Of a DNA stretch of 64,000 nucleotides, positions 35,982 to 45,398 are shown piece after piece. The stretch comes from Aquabacterium sp. OR-4. Its GTDB lineage: Bacteria; Pseudomonadota; Gammaproteobacteria; Burkholderiales; Burkholderiaceae_C. A program made the translations under genes and the position numbers. The notes beneath the pieces were generated by a model, which did not search any database, was not told where the DNA came from, and saw nothing but the letters and a program-made list of their open reading frames with translations. Location of the stretch: positions 930,001 to 994,000 of the forward strand of contig NZ_JAOCQD020000001.1 of assembly GCF_025290835.2 (NCBI RefSeq), given 5' to 3'. Position 1 is the stretch's first letter; each line of letters opens with the position of its first letter.

Positions 35982-38117
35982 GTGAAGAAGCCCATGCACA
36001 AGTCTCGTTGGATGGCGCCGCGGTGCAGGCGCGCGCGTCAGGCCCTGCTGGCCCTGCTGCCGTTGCTGGCCTTGGCCCAGGTGGCGGCCCAGGCGTCGCC
36101 CCCGGGTGCGCGCTACGACCTGGTCAGCGAGTCGTCCGGCCAGCGCCTGGGCGGGCTGCAGATCGAGCAGGCGCAAGTGGACGGAGCGCGCCAGCTCACG
36201 GTGCGCTTCGAGTACAAGGACAATGGCCGCGGTCCCGAGACGGTGGAGCAGATCCGCCTGGCCGACGACGGCACGCCGCAGCGCTACAGCGTCAAGGGCA
36301 CCAGCACCTACGGCAGCGCCATCGACGAGCAGTTCGAGCGCGAGGGCGGGCGCGTGCGCTGGCGCTCGCCGGTCGACCAGGGCGACCAGGCGCTGGACGG
36401 CCCGGCGCTGTATGTCTCGATGGGCGGCTCGCCGGCCATGGATGCGGTGGCGCTGGGCGCGCTGAGCCGCCGCCCCGATGCCAGCCTGCCGCTGCTGCCC
36501 AGCGGCCGCCTGACCCAGCGCGTGGTCGACCGCACCGAGCTCAGCCACCAGGGCCGGCGCCTGGCGCTGCAACTGCTCGAGCACACCGGCCTGGGCCTGT
36601 CGCCCAACTATGTGTGGGCCACCGACGAGGCCCAGCCGCGGCTGTTTGCCGCCGTCTGGTCGGGCTGGGGCGCGCTGATCGAGGAGGGCTGGGCGGCCAG
36701 CCTGGGCACGCTGCGCGAGCGCCAGCGCCAGGCCGAGGCCGCGCTGCACCGTCGGCGTGCCACCGAGTGGCTGCAGCCGCTGCCGGGGCTCACCGTGGTG
36801 CGCAATGCGCGGGTCTTCGACAGCGCCGCCGCGCGCCTGGGCCCGGCCAGCGATGTGTATGTGCTGCGCGGGCGCATCACCGCGGTGCTGCCGGCCGGCA
36901 GCGTGGCCGCGCGCGAGCCCGAGCACGAGATCGACGCCGGCGGCCGCGTGATGCTGCCCGGCCTGTTCGACATGCACGACCATGCCTGGCGCGGCAGCGG
37001 CGGCCTGCACCTGGCCGCCGGCGTGACCACCGTGCGCGACATGGGCAACACCAATGCCCAGCTGCAGCAGCTGCTCGACGAGACCGCGCGCGGCGAGCTG
37101 GCCTATCCGCAGATCGTGCCGGCCGGCTTCATCGAGGGCGCCAGCCCCTTCTCGTCGGCCAACGGCTTCATGGTGCGCACGCTCGACGAGGCCAAGGCCG
37201 CGGTCGACTGGTACGCCCAGCGCGGCTACGGCACGGTCAAGATCTACAACTCCTTCCCGCGCGAGTTTCTGCAGCAGGCGATCGACTACGCCCACCTGCG
37301 CGGCCTGCGCGTGGCCGGCCATGTGCCGGCTTTTCTGCGTGCCGAGGAGGTGGTGGACATGGGCTTCGACGAGGTCTCGCATGTCAACCAGCTGCTGCTG
37401 AACTTTCTGGTCACGCCCAGCACCGACACGCGCACGCTCGAGCGCTTCTACCTGCCCGCCGAGCGCCTGGGCACGCTCGACCTCGACAGCGCCGCGGTGC
37501 GCGAGTTCATCGCCAAGCTCAAGGCCCGCGGCACGGTGGCCGACCTGACGCTGATGACCTTCCAATTCCTGCAGCAGCGCGACGGCGAGGCGCCGGCCGA
37601 GCTGGCCAGCGTGCTCGCGCACCTGCCGCCCGACATGCAGCGCAGCCTGCGCGCCGCGCAGATGAAGATCCCCGACGAGGCCACGGCCCAGCGCTACCGC
37701 GCCGCGGTGGCCAAGCTGTCGGAGTTTGCGCTGCGCCTGCACCGCGCCGGTGTCACGCTGGTGGCCGGCACCGACCACCTCTCGGGCCTGGTGCTGCACA
37801 GCGAGGTGATCGCCTATGTGCACGCCGGCCTCACGCCGGGCGAGGCGCTGCGCATCGCCACCTACAACGGCGCCAAGGTCAGCGGCACGCTGGGCGACCG
37901 CGGCGAGATCCTGCCCGGCCGCCGTGCCGACCTGCTGCTGGTGGATGGCGACCCCACCCAGCGCATCGACGACCTGCGCCGGGTGGCCCTGGTGCTCACC
38001 CAGGGAGGGGTGCTGCGGCCGCGCCAGGTGCACGAGGCCATCGGCATCCGCCCGTTCACCGACAGCCAGGTGCCGGTGCGTCGGCTGATCGCGCCTGCCG
38101 CACCGATTTCGCGTTAG
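35982..38117 (+). CDS. Secreted amidohydrolase with N-terminal accessory domain
   Basis: A metal-dependent hydrolase of the amidohydrolase superfamily (imidazolonepropionase/prolidase-like branch), predicted periplasmic. The GTG at 35982 with AAGGA five bases upstream gives 711 residues; the ATG at 35994 is the alternative. A signal peptide ends near LALAQVAAQA. Residues ~45-270 form a beta-rich domain unlike standard amidohydrolases. The catalytic part follows: His332 and His334 in FDMHDH, probable carboxylated Lys in YGTVKIYN, His in VAGHVPAF, His in VSHVNQ, Asp in AGTDHLSG, and GRRADLLLVDGDP at the end. The substrate is unknown; dipeptide or cyclic-amide hydrolysis is possible. Confidence 0.86.
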   Translation: MKKPMHKSRWMAPRCRRARQALLALLPLLALAQVAAQASPPGARYDLVSESSGQRLGGLQIEQAQVDGARQLTVRFEYKDNGRGPETVEQIRLADDGTPQRYSVKGTSTYGSAIDEQFEREGGRVRWRSPVDQGDQALDGPALYVSMGGSPAMDAVALGALSRRPDASLPLLPSGRLTQRVVDRTELSHQGRRLALQLLEHTGLGLSPNYVWATDEAQPRLFAAVWSGWGALIEEGWAASLGTLRERQRQAEAALHRRRATEWLQPLPGLTVVRNARVFDSAAARLGPASDVYVLRGRITAVLPAGSVAAREPEHEIDAGGRVMLPGLFDMHDHAWRGSGGLHLAAGVTTVRDMGNTNAQLQQLLDETARGELAYPQIVPAGFIEGASPFSSANGFMVRTLDEAKAAVDWYAQRGYGTVKIYNSFPREFLQQAIDYAHLRGLRVAGHVPAFLRAEEVVDMGFDEVSHVNQLLLNFLVTPSTDTRTLERFYLPAERLGTLDLDSAAVREFIAKLKARGTVADLTLMTFQFLQQRDGEAPAELASVLAHLPPDMQRSLRAAQMKIPDEATAQRYRAAVAKLSEFALRLHRAGVTLVAGTDHLSGLVLHSEVIAYVHAGLTPGEALRIATYNGAKVSGTLGDRGEILPGRRADLLLVDGDPTQRIDDLRRVALVLTQGGVLRPRQVHEAIGIRPFTDSQVPVRRLIAPAAPISR

Positions 38118-38293
38118 CAGAAACCCGGCCCTCCAGGCATGCCGCTCATCCGGCGTGCTTGCAAACCGGCACACATCGGCGGCCCGGCTGCAGCCGGGGT
38201 CATGTGACGAACGGCCCGGGCGGCGCTATGCTGCGCGTCTGGATCGGCCGGAGGCGTTGCGGCGATCGGCCCCACGCCCCCGGACCCGCCTGG

Positions 38294-38758
38294 ATGACCG
38301 CGATGAGCCCCCCGACCGCCAACGCCGCCGCCAAAGCCGACACCTGCCTGCAGGGCACCGTGCTCTACATCGAGGACGAGCCGGTCAGCGTGCAGCTGGT
38401 GCAGGCCCTGCTGGCGGCGCATCCCCAGGTGCATCTGCTGCATGCCGGCACCGGGGCCGAGGGCGTGAGCCTGACCCGCAGCGCCCAGCCCGACTTCGTG
38501 CTGCTCGACATGCACCTGCCCGACATGAACGGCCTCGAGGTGGTGCGCCAGATCAGCGGCGAGATCGCGGCACGCGGGCTGCGTGTGAGCATCCTCACCG
38601 GCGACCGGCTCACCATGGACATCATCAAGGCCATGAGCCTGGGCGCCTACGAATACTGGGTCAAGCCGCTGACCGCCTCGGTGTTCGAGAACGGCCTGCG
38701 CCGCGCGCTCACCGGCACCCGGCCCGACCCCGCGCGCACCCTCAGCGGCGTGCGCTGA
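38294..38758 (+). CDS. Single-domain response regulator receiver protein
   Basis: A stand-alone REC domain relaying phosphate from an unlinked histidine kinase. The ATG at 38294 gives 154 residues; a second ATG three codons on is possible. All key positions are present: acidic pair Glu27-Asp28, phospho-acceptor Asp72 in LLDMHLPDMNG, Thr102 in ILTGDR, and Lys124 in YWVKPL. There is no output domain; about 20 residues precede and follow the fold. No kinase gene is adjacent, so partners are unknown. Confidence 0.9.
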   Translation: MTAMSPPTANAAAKADTCLQGTVLYIEDEPVSVQLVQALLAAHPQVHLLHAGTGAEGVSLTRSAQPDFVLLDMHLPDMNGLEVVRQISGEIAARGLRVSILTGDRLTMDIIKAMSLGAYEYWVKPLTASVFENGLRRALTGTRPDPARTLSGVR

Positions 38759-38790
38759 AACCTGGCGCCGGAACCGCTGCGCGGCCGCGC

Positions 38791-39360
38791 TCAGCGCGAT
38801 GCCGGCGTTGCCCCGGCCGGCGCCCCCGGCACCGCCGACGGCCGCGCCAGCGTCATCGCCCAATAGGGCTCGCCGCCGGCGCTGCGCGCGCAGGCCATGC
38901 CCAGCTCGGTGAAGCGCGGGTTCAACAGGTTGGCGCAGTGGCCGGCGCTGACCGCCCAGTGCGCCACCAGGGCCGGCACGCTGCGGTGGCCCTGGCCCAG
39001 GTTCTCGCCCCAGCTGCTCCACACGTAGCCGGCGCGCTCGAGGCGGTCGCCGCCCTGGCTGCCGTCGCTGCCGCGGTGGGCCATGCCGCCCTGGCCGGCC
39101 ATGTCGGCGGCATGGCCCGCGGCGGCCATGGCGGCGGCGCCAGACCATTGCAGCGCCGGTGCCGCCGGCATCCAGCGCCCGGCGCAGCGTGCACCCTGGG
39201 CGCGCAGCGCGTTGACCGACTGCAGCGCCTGTTGCGGCAGATCGACCGGCGGGCAGGGTGAAGCCGCCTCGGCCGCCCTGACGGCCGCAGCGCTGGTCAG
39301 CGCCAGCGCCAGGCCCAGCACCAGGGCCAGCGCCATGGCCCGGTCAACCCGCGGCGGCAT
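38791..39360 (-). CDS. Secreted CAP-domain (SCP/PR1-like) protein
   Basis: CAP-superfamily proteins are exported; bacterial functions are mostly unknown. The ATG at 39358-39360 overlaps the upstream flavoprotein stop by 17 bases and gives 189 residues; the ATG at 39336 is an alternative. A signal peptide precedes [11 protein letters not shown] signatures are [20 protein letters not shown] (His of CAP1), [32 protein letters not shown] and ELGMACARS. Two cysteine pairs are possible. It is likely co-transcribed with the flavoprotein gene. Confidence 0.88.
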   Translation of the reverse strand: MPPRVDRAMALALVLGLALALTSAAAVRAAEAASPCPPVDLPQQALQSVNALRAQGARCAGRWMPAAPALQWSGAAAMAAAGHAADMAGQGGMAHRGSDGSQGGDRLERAGYVWSSWGENLGQGHRSVPALVAHWAVSAGHCANLLNPRFTELGMACARSAGGEPYWAMTLARPSAVPGAPAGATPASR

Positions 39361-40564
39361 GGCCGTTGTCCGCCGGCGCCAGCCGCGCCGCCACCACCTC
39401 GGCAATCGCCAGCGAGGCGGTGAGCCCCGGCGACTCGATGCCGAACAGGTTCACCCAGCCGGGCGCGCCGTGCACCTCGGGGCCGTCGATGCGGAAATCG
39501 GCCGCGGGCTCGCCCGGGCCGCTGATCTTGGGCCGCATGCCGGCATAACCGGGCTGCAGCACGCCATCGGGCAGGCCGGGCCAGTAGCGGCGCACCTCGT
39601 CGTAGAAGGGCGCGGCCTGCGCCGCGTCGACCGTGTAATCGATGGCCTGCACCCATTCGAAGCTCGGGCCGAAGCGTGCCTGGCCGCCCAGATCGAGCGT
39701 CAGGTGCACGCCCAGGTGGCCGCTGTGGCCGGGCGCCGGGTACACCAGGCGCGAGAACGGCGCGCGCCCGGGCAGCGTGAAGTAGCAACCCTTGGCCAGA
39801 TGGGCCTGCGGCACGCTGGACAGCGGCATGCCGGCGATGCGCCGCGCCAGGGCCGGCGCGCCCAGGCCGGCGGCGTTGACCACCAGGCGCGCGCGCAGGC
39901 GGGTGCGGGCCGCGGTGTTTGCGCCACCCGGGCCGGCCATGCCGGCTTTGTCGGCGTTGTCGGCCATGCCGGCGCTGTCGCCCGGCGGGCGGTTGGCCAC
40001 GTCGAGCACCGCGCCGCCCTCGGGCAGCAGCTGGCCGCCAATGACGCTGGCGCACAGCGCCAGCGCCGCGCCATGGGCCTCGGCATCGCCCAGCAGGGCC
40101 AGCATCAGGCCGTGGCTATCAACGATGCCGGTCGACGGCGACAGCAACGCGCCCACGCAGGCCAGCGCCGGCTCGAGCGCCTGCGCCTGGGCGGCCGACA
40201 AGGCCTGCAGATCGTGCACGCCATTGGCTGCCGCGGTGGCCTGCAGCTGCGCCAGCGCGGGCAGTTCGTCGGCACTGCCGGCCACGATCAGCTTGCCGCA
40301 GCGCTGGTGCGCCACGCCGTGGCTGGCGCAGAAGTCGTACAGCAAGGCCTTGCCGCGCACGCACAGCGCGGCGCGGCGCGAGCCCGGCGGGTAGTAGATG
40401 CCGGCGTGGATGACCTCGCTGTTGCGCGCGCTGGTCACGGTGCCGAAGGCGTTCTCGGCCTCCAGGATCACCACCTCGCGGCCGGCCTGCGCGAGCGCGC
40501 GCGCCACCGCCAGGCCCACCACGCCGGCGCCGATCACCACACATTCCACGCTGTCCATGTCCAT
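39344..40564 (-). CDS. FAD-dependent oxidoreductase, L-2-hydroxyglutarate oxidase-like
   Basis: A DAO-family flavoenzyme. The ATG at 40562-40564 gives 406 residues. The Rossmann motif is [20 protein letters not shown], followed by [20 protein letters not shown] and the [11 protein letters not shown] segment typical of LhgO/L2HGDH proteins. [29 protein letters not shown] and [20 protein letters not shown] also match. A low-complexity insert ([16 protein letters not shown]) lies mid-protein. L-2-hydroxyglutarate is the likely substrate, but other 2-hydroxy acids are possible. The CAP-domain gene follows on the same strand. Confidence 0.88.
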   Translation of the reverse strand: MDMDSVECVVIGAGVVGLAVARALAQAGREVVILEAENAFGTVTSARNSEVIHAGIYYPPGSRRAALCVRGKALLYDFCASHGVAHQRCGKLIVAGSADELPALAQLQATAAANGVHDLQALSAAQAQALEPALACVGALLSPSTGIVDSHGLMLALLGDAEAHGAALALCASVIGGQLLPEGGAVLDVANRPPGDSAGMADNADKAGMAGPGGANTAARTRLRARLVVNAAGLGAPALARRIAGMPLSSVPQAHLAKGCYFTLPGRAPFSRLVYPAPGHSGHLGVHLTLDLGGQARFGPSFEWVQAIDYTVDAAQAAPFYDEVRRYWPGLPDGVLQPGYAGMRPKISGPGEPAADFRIDGPEVHGAPGWVNLFGIESPGLTASLAIAEVVAARLAPADNGHAAAG

Positions 40565-40758
40565 CGGCCGTGATTGTGGGCGATGCGCCGGGGCGCCGGG
40601 CGGCCCGTCATGCCCGGCCGCGGTGGCGGGTGCGGCTGCGCATCCAGGTTGTCCCTGATCTTGGTCAAGGCCCGCGTGGCGGCGGGCGGCTAGCCTGCCG
40701 CCTCCCCTTGCAAAGCCTGGCTGGCGCGCTCCTGCGCGGCACACCAGGCCCCCCACCG

Positions 40759-42006
40759 ATGCTGTCGCCCATCACTGCCAACACGGGCATCGCGCCCGAT
40801 CTTCTGCCCACGCTGCACAGCAGCGGTCTGCAGCCGCTGCGGCTGGCAGGGCGGCTGCTGCTGCCCATCGTGCAGGGCGGCATGGGCGTGGGCGTGTCGG
40901 CGCACAAGCTGGCCGGCGCGGTGGCGCGCCAGGGCGGCATCGGCACGCTCAGCAGCGTCGACCTGCGCCGCCACCACCCCGACCTGATGGCGCGCACCGA
41001 GGGCCTGTCGGCGCGCCCGGGCCAGGACGCCGACACCAAGGCGCAGATCGATGCGGCCAACCTCGAGGCGGTGTCGCGCGAGGTCAAGGCCGCGCGCGAG
41101 GCGGCCGGCGGCCTGGGCCTGATCGCGATGAACGTGATGCGTGCGGTGAGCGACTACGCCGCCTATGTGAAGCGCTCGCTCGAGGCCGGGGTCGACATGG
41201 TGGTGGTGGGCGCCGGCCTGCCGCTCGACCTGCCCGATCTGGCCGCCGAGCACCCCGATGCGCTGCTGGTGCCCATCCTCAGCGACAGCCGCGGCGTGGC
41301 CCTGCTGGTGAAGAAGTGGGAGCGCAAGAAGCGCCTGCCCGATGCCATCGTCATCGAGCACCCGCGCCTGGCCGGCGGCCACCTGGGCGCCGCGCGCATT
41401 GCCGACCTGAACGACCCGCGCTTCGACTTCGAGCGCGTCATTCCCGAATCGCGCGAGTTTCTGGCCAGGATGGGCGTGGACATCCCGCTGATCGCCGCCG
41501 GCGGCATCCGCAGCTGTGAGGACATCGCCCGCATCCAGGCCCTGGGCGGCGCCGCCGTGCAGCTGGGCACGCCGTTTGCCGTCACCACCGAGGGCGATGC
41601 CAGCCTCGAGTTCAAGCGCGTGCTGGCCGAGGCCCGCGACGAGGACATGGTCGAGTTCACCAGCGTGGCCGGCCTGCCGGCGCGCGCGGTGGCCACGCCC
41701 TGGCTCAAGAACTACCTCAAGGCCGAACCGGCGCTGCAGGCCGTGGCCCACGCCAAGGCACGCTGCACCAAGGCCTTCGACTGTCTGGCCCAGTGCGGAC
41801 TGCGCGACGGCTTCAAGGACTGGGGCCAGTTCTGCATCGACAACCAGCTCGCCGCCGCGATGCGCGGCGATCTGAAGAAGGGCCTGTTCTTTCGCGGCGT
41901 GGGCGCGTTGCCCTTCGGCGCACAGATCCGCAGCGTGCGCGAGCTGATGGAGCGCCTGCTGACCCGCGGCGTGGCCGTGCCCACGGCGCTGCCCGGCCAG
42001 GCCTGA
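40759..42006 (+). CDS. Nitronate monooxygenase family flavoprotein
   Basis: An FMN-dependent TIM-barrel enzyme of the NMO/2-nitropropane dioxygenase family that oxidises nitronates. The ATG at 40759 gives 415 residues, somewhat longer than typical (~350). [63 protein letters not shown] (with the catalytic-type His), [15 protein letters not shown] and [15 protein letters not shown] are all present. The C-terminal segment with [20 protein letters not shown] adds a Cys cluster seen in a subset of the family. True substrates remain uncertain. Confidence 0.87.
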   Translation: MLSPITANTGIAPDLLPTLHSSGLQPLRLAGRLLLPIVQGGMGVGVSAHKLAGAVARQGGIGTLSSVDLRRHHPDLMARTEGLSARPGQDADTKAQIDAANLEAVSREVKAAREAAGGLGLIAMNVMRAVSDYAAYVKRSLEAGVDMVVVGAGLPLDLPDLAAEHPDALLVPILSDSRGVALLVKKWERKKRLPDAIVIEHPRLAGGHLGAARIADLNDPRFDFERVIPESREFLARMGVDIPLIAAGGIRSCEDIARIQALGGAAVQLGTPFAVTTEGDASLEFKRVLAEARDEDMVEFTSVAGLPARAVATPWLKNYLKAEPALQAVAHAKARCTKAFDCLAQCGLRDGFKDWGQFCIDNQLAAAMRGDLKKGLFFRGVGALPFGAQIRSVRELMERLLTRGVAVPTALPGQA

Positions 42007-42118
42007 CCCGCTGCGGCGGCTGCGGGTGTAGCGCCCGGCATGGGCTTGAAGGCCGCGCAGTTCGGCGCTTTGGCCGTCGGCTGGCCGGCCAGAATGCGCC
42101 ATCAGCCGGCCCGGGCCG

Positions 42119-43912
42119 ATGCGCGCCACTGCGGCGGCAGCGCCACGGGCCGGTGCCCTGGCACTGCGCGCCGTGAGCCTTCCGTCTGCCGATGACCTGA
42201 TCGCCGATCTGCTGCCCGGCCGCTGGCGTGGCCCGGCCGGCGTGCGGCCGACCTCCTTGCAGCAATGCCTGTGGCTGGCCCTGCTGCTGCATGTGCTGGC
42301 CATGCTGGCACTGGGCAACGCCCCCGGCGGCAGCGCCCGCCCCGGTGAGGGCGTGTGGGGCGCGCTGAACGTGACGCTGCGCGGTGAGGCATCGGGCCAC
42401 AGCCCGCACGGCACGGTGGCCAGCGACGCCTACACCGGCCCCGAAGGCCGCGCCCAGCAACGGCGCTGGGGCGGGGCGGTGCGCCCGCACGACGCGCAGC
42501 GCCCCCCCGAGCAGCAGCCCGGCGCGGCCCGTCTGGGCGCCTGGCAGGCGCAGGCCACGGCCGACGACCACGCGCCCTCCGCCGACGCCGCTGACGCCGC
42601 CGACGCCGGCGCTGTGGCCGCTGCGCCGGCCGAGGCGGTTCGGCCGGCTCCCGCACCTGCACCCGCACCCGCACCTGCACCCGCACCTGCACCTGCACCT
42701 GCACCTGCACCTGCACCTGCACCTGCACCTGCACCTGCACCTGCGCCTGCGCCTGCGCCTGCGCCTGCGCCTGCGCCTGCGCCTGCGCCGGGTGCCGAAC
42801 CCTTGCCGCTCCGTGCCGCGGTGCCGGTGGCGCCACTGCCGCCCAGTGCCGTGAAGGCCGTGCCTGCCGCGCCGCTGGCGGCAGCGGCCGCCCGGGATCT
42901 GGCGCCACCCAGCCTGGCCCTGCCGGTGCCTGCCGCACCGCCGCTGCTGCTGCCACCGCTGCCCGGCGCGCCGGCGCCAGTGCCGCTGCCAGTGCCGCCT
43001 CCTCAATCGGCGCGGCCCCCGGCGGTTGACCTCCCGGCACCAGGCCCGGCGCCCACCGATGTGCCGGTGCCACGACAGCCACCGGCACGGGTGCAGACGG
43101 CGCGCAGCGCGGTCGCGGCGGTGGCCAGTCCGGCGCTGGCGGCCTCGGCCAGCCTCACGCTGCCACCGCCGCCGCTGCTGAGCGCGCCCGAGCGCACGGC
43201 GGCCGCGCCATCGGCACCACCGGCACCACCGGCACCACCGGCACCACCGGCGCCACCGGCGCCACCTGCGCCGCCCATGCCGCCTGCCCCCGCGCAGCCG
43301 CCCCGGCCAGCCGTGCCAGCCTTGGCCAGGGCGGCGGCTCCCGTGCTGGTGCCGCCTGCACAGGCCTTGCAGGCCAAGGACGCTGCACTGCCCGCGCCGC
43401 CCACCTTGGCCATGCCCTCCGTGCCAACGCCAACGCCAACGCCAACGCCAACGCAGCCCGTCCCCGGCGTGGCCGCCGCCGCGCCAGCGCCCACCGCGGC
43501 GGCCGCCCCGGCAGGCCGCGCGGCCGCACCATCGCCCGGTGCACTGGCCGACGCTGCCGCCACGCGCACCACCGCCACGCCGCGCCTGGGCGCGCGGCCG
43601 CTGGCCGGGGCGCCCGATGCGGGCGCGCGGCTGGGACACGACCTGGCCACGCCGCCATCGCTGCCGGCCAGTGCGCCGCGGCTGAACCTGGAGCTGGTGC
43701 GCCCGCGCGGCGGCGAGCTGTCGCGCAGCAGCACCGCGGGCATGCTGCCGCTGCTGCCCCGGCCGCCCGAGGCGCCCGCCAAATCAAAGCTGGCCGAGGA
43801 ACTGGACAAGGCCAGCCGGCCCGACTGCCGCACCGCCTACAGCGCCATGGGCCTGGCCGCCGCTGCGCCACTGGTGCGCGATGCGGTCAAGGGCGACGGC
43901 TGCCGCTGGTAG
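42119..43912 (+). CDS. Pro/Ala-repeat single-pass membrane protein
   Basis: The 597-residue product has one membrane helix near 48-66 (LQQCLWLALLLHVLAMLAL) and then a long periplasmic-type region. Residues 176-224 are an uninterrupted (Pro-Ala)24-Pro stretch encoded by hexamer repeats. A second block (PPA repeats near 366-385) and a PT block (near 436-446) follow. The last ~45 residues (KLAEELDKASRPDCRTAYSA and DAVKGDGCRW) are compact with two Cys and look conserved. The architecture resembles TonB-like or envelope-spanning linkers, but no TonB domain is evident. A start at the GTG near 42173 is possible. The function is unknown. Confidence 0.75.
   Translation: MRATAAAAPRAGALALRAVSLPSADDLIADLLPGRWRGPAGVRPTSLQQCLWLALLLHVLAMLALGNAPGGSARPGEGVWGALNVTLRGEASGHSPHGTVASDAYTGPEGRAQQRRWGGAVRPHDAQRPPEQQPGAARLGAWQAQATADDHAPSADAADAADAGAVAAAPAEAVRPAPAPAPAPAPAPAPAPAPAPAPAPAPAPAPAPAPAPAPAPAPAPAPAPGAEPLPLRAAVPVAPLPPSAVKAVPAAPLAAAAARDLAPPSLALPVPAAPPLLLPPLPGAPAPVPLPVPPPQSARPPAVDLPAPGPAPTDVPVPRQPPARVQTARSAVAAVASPALAASASLTLPPPPLLSAPERTAAAPSAPPAPPAPPAPPAPPAPPAPPMPPAPAQPPRPAVPALARAAAPVLVPPAQALQAKDAALPAPPTLAMPSVPTPTPTPTPTQPVPGVAAAAPAPTAAAAPAGRAAAPSPGALADAAATRTTATPRLGARPLAGAPDAGARLGHDLATPPSLPASAPRLNLELVRPRGGELSRSSTAGMLPLLPRPPEAPAKSKLAEELDKASRPDCRTAYSAMGLAAAAPLVRDAVKGDGCRW
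42644..42790 (+). repeat. Hexanucleotide tandem repeat encoding Pro-Ala
   Basis: About 24 units of CC(T/C)GC(A/G) in frame, first with GCA then with GCG codons, giving alternating Pro-Ala. Because the unit is six bases, slippage changes repeat length without shifting frame. Confidence 0.9.
43213..43266 (+). repeat. 9-bp tandem repeat (Pro-Pro-Ala)
   Basis: Six units of GGC(A/G)CCACC in frame within the Pro/Ala-repeat membrane protein gene. A further five-unit CCAACG repeat lies at 43424-43453. Confidence 0.85.
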
Positions 43913-44406
43913 GCGGGCCAAGCCGGCCTGTGCGGGGTGGCGGCCAAGGCGGGCGGCCGCCCCGCCGCAAAGCTGTGCCTTATTGCTTGCGGAACGCGGT
44001 GTCGGTTTGTCACTACCCCTTTGTGAGGGTATCTGGACGCCCACCCAACATGTCATCGTTGCGGCATGTTCGAGGTTCATTGATCGCGCGGTGCGGGGCA
44101 CCGCGGGCCGGTGCGAGTTGCGGTGCGGCGTGCAATGCCGCACGGCGTTCCGGGATAGGCGCATCGGTATCGCGGTTACTGCTGATGCGGCGATCTCAGC
44201 GAAAACGATAGAATTGTTTCCAACAGTGACAGCCTGGACGAGCAAACCAGGCCGATCACGTGGAAGGTCAGGCTGCCTCCGGCCCCGTGCCGGGGGGGCG
44301 TTGGGATACCTGGCTGAACCACGGGCACTGCAGAACTAAAAGCGGGCGTCGTCGGCATGTGCAAGCGACGGCTTCAAGGGGAGGAACCCTTCGAAAGCCA
44401 AACCAG
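43913..44406 (+). other. 494-base non-coding region with possible regulatory leader
   Basis: No gene is supported here. The stretch is less GC-rich than its surroundings. At 44014-44031 it has TACCC, eight bases, GGGTA; the left side, TACCCCT, matches the NarL/FixJ-type heptamer TACYYMT. Near 44270-44295 GCCTCCGGC can pair with GCCGGGGGC. AAGGGGAGGAA lies about 25 bases before the next ATG, too far for a normal ribosome-binding site. A promoter and long structured leader for the next gene are plausible but unproven. Confidence 0.4.
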
Positions 44407-44925
44407 ATGAATACAAGAACTGTCACCATCCATACCGGGGTGCGCATCCGCGTACCCGAGCACATCCAGCGCATCGACACCCACAGCACGCACGGCTGGC
44501 AGATGCGCTACGGGCAACCCACGCTGTTCTTCTCGGACGGCCAAGGCAGCGGCAACGGCCCGCGGCAGGCGCTCAAGCGCGCTGTCGACGCGCTGCGCCA
44601 ACGCATTGCCGAACTGCCTGCGCCCACCGGCCTGCAGCGCGAGATCAGCCCCAACAAGCAGAACGATCTGCCGGTGGGCATCAGCGGCCCGATCCTGCGC
44701 CACCGCCCCGGCCGCTCGGTGCCCGAGTGCCACTTCTCGGTGAACCTGCCGCGTTTCGGTGCCAAGCCGCTGCGCCGCAGCGTCTACATCGCCAACCAGA
44801 ACACCTACTCGCCCGAGCGTTACCAGGCGGCGCTGGATTCGGCGATCCAGATGCGTCGCGAGGCCGAGTCGCAGTACCAGGTGGATGCCACCGAGGCCAA
44901 GCGCAAGTCGGCCAACAAGCTGTGA
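44407..44925 (+). CDS. Hypothetical protein, weakly AP2-like
   Basis: The ATG at 44407 gives 172 basic residues with no signal peptide or membrane helix. It begins MNTRTVTIHTGVRIRVPEHI. Repeated beta-strand/helix patterns occur: HGWQMRYGQPTLFFSDGQG followed by a helix (ALKRAVDALRQRI), and later RRSVYIANQNTYSPERYQ followed by a helix (ALDSAIQMRREAE). This three-strand-plus-helix rhythm recalls AP2/integrase-type DNA-binding domains, possibly two copies, but the match is only by eye. The start is uncertain because the purine-rich GGGGAGG lies 25 bases upstream. Function unknown. Confidence 0.7.
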   Translation: MNTRTVTIHTGVRIRVPEHIQRIDTHSTHGWQMRYGQPTLFFSDGQGSGNGPRQALKRAVDALRQRIAELPAPTGLQREISPNKQNDLPVGISGPILRHRPGRSVPECHFSVNLPRFGAKPLRRSVYIANQNTYSPERYQAALDSAIQMRREAESQYQVDATEAKRKSANKL

Positions 44926-45100
44926 GCCACTGAGGGCCGCCGGCCGGTGGACGCCCTGCGGCGGGCCACCGCCCGTCGCCGGCCTGGTCGGTTCAAGCGG
45001 GCGCGCAGGCCGTTCATCGCAAGGGCCTCGCGGGGCCGGGCAGGGGTGCCGATGATGACTTCATCGCACCACCCCTCACGCACCGTCAGGAGCGCCCGCC

Positions 45101-45343
45101 ATGATCCCGCAACACCTCTTTGCCGCCACCACCCAGCACCTCACGGCCCTGGGTCTGGCCACCATCACCGCGCTGAGCATCGTGAGTTCGATGTTCGGTG
45201 TGGCCGAGGGCTATCGCAGCGAGCAGCTGCTGGCCCAGGCCGCCAGCCAGCCGCTGGCGGCCACCAGCCCGGCGCTTGGCACCAGCCCGGCGCTTGGCCC
45301 CAACCCGGCGCTTGCCAGCACCGCGCGCCAGCCCAAGACCTAA
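45101..45343 (+). CDS. Small single-pass membrane protein
   Basis: The ATG at 45101 has AGGAG about nine bases upstream and gives 80 residues. One hydrophobic helix spans about 12-34 (HLTALGLATITALSIVSSMF). The tail contains three near-repeats of SPALG/NPALA, also visible in DNA as repeated CCGGCGCTTG. It could be a secreted or anchored small peptide. No family is recognised. The gene is flanked by unrelated genes. Confidence 0.6.
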   Translation: MIPQHLFAATTQHLTALGLATITALSIVSSMFGVAEGYRSEQLLAQAASQPLAATSPALGTSPALGPNPALASTARQPKT

Positions 45344-45398
45344 ATCCCAGGATGAGCGCGCAAGGCGCCATCGGGGCGCGGCATGGCCGCATGCCGGC

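Noticed and set aside
34256..38758. A 1500-residue open frame on the plus strand
   Set aside because: It runs antisense through the caspase-like gene and out of frame through the APH-fold and amidohydrolase genes. Only its last part, the receiver protein from 38294, is real.
42644..42790. Phase-variable on/off switch in the Pro-Ala gene
   Set aside because: The repeat unit is six bases, so length changes keep the frame; only rod length can vary.
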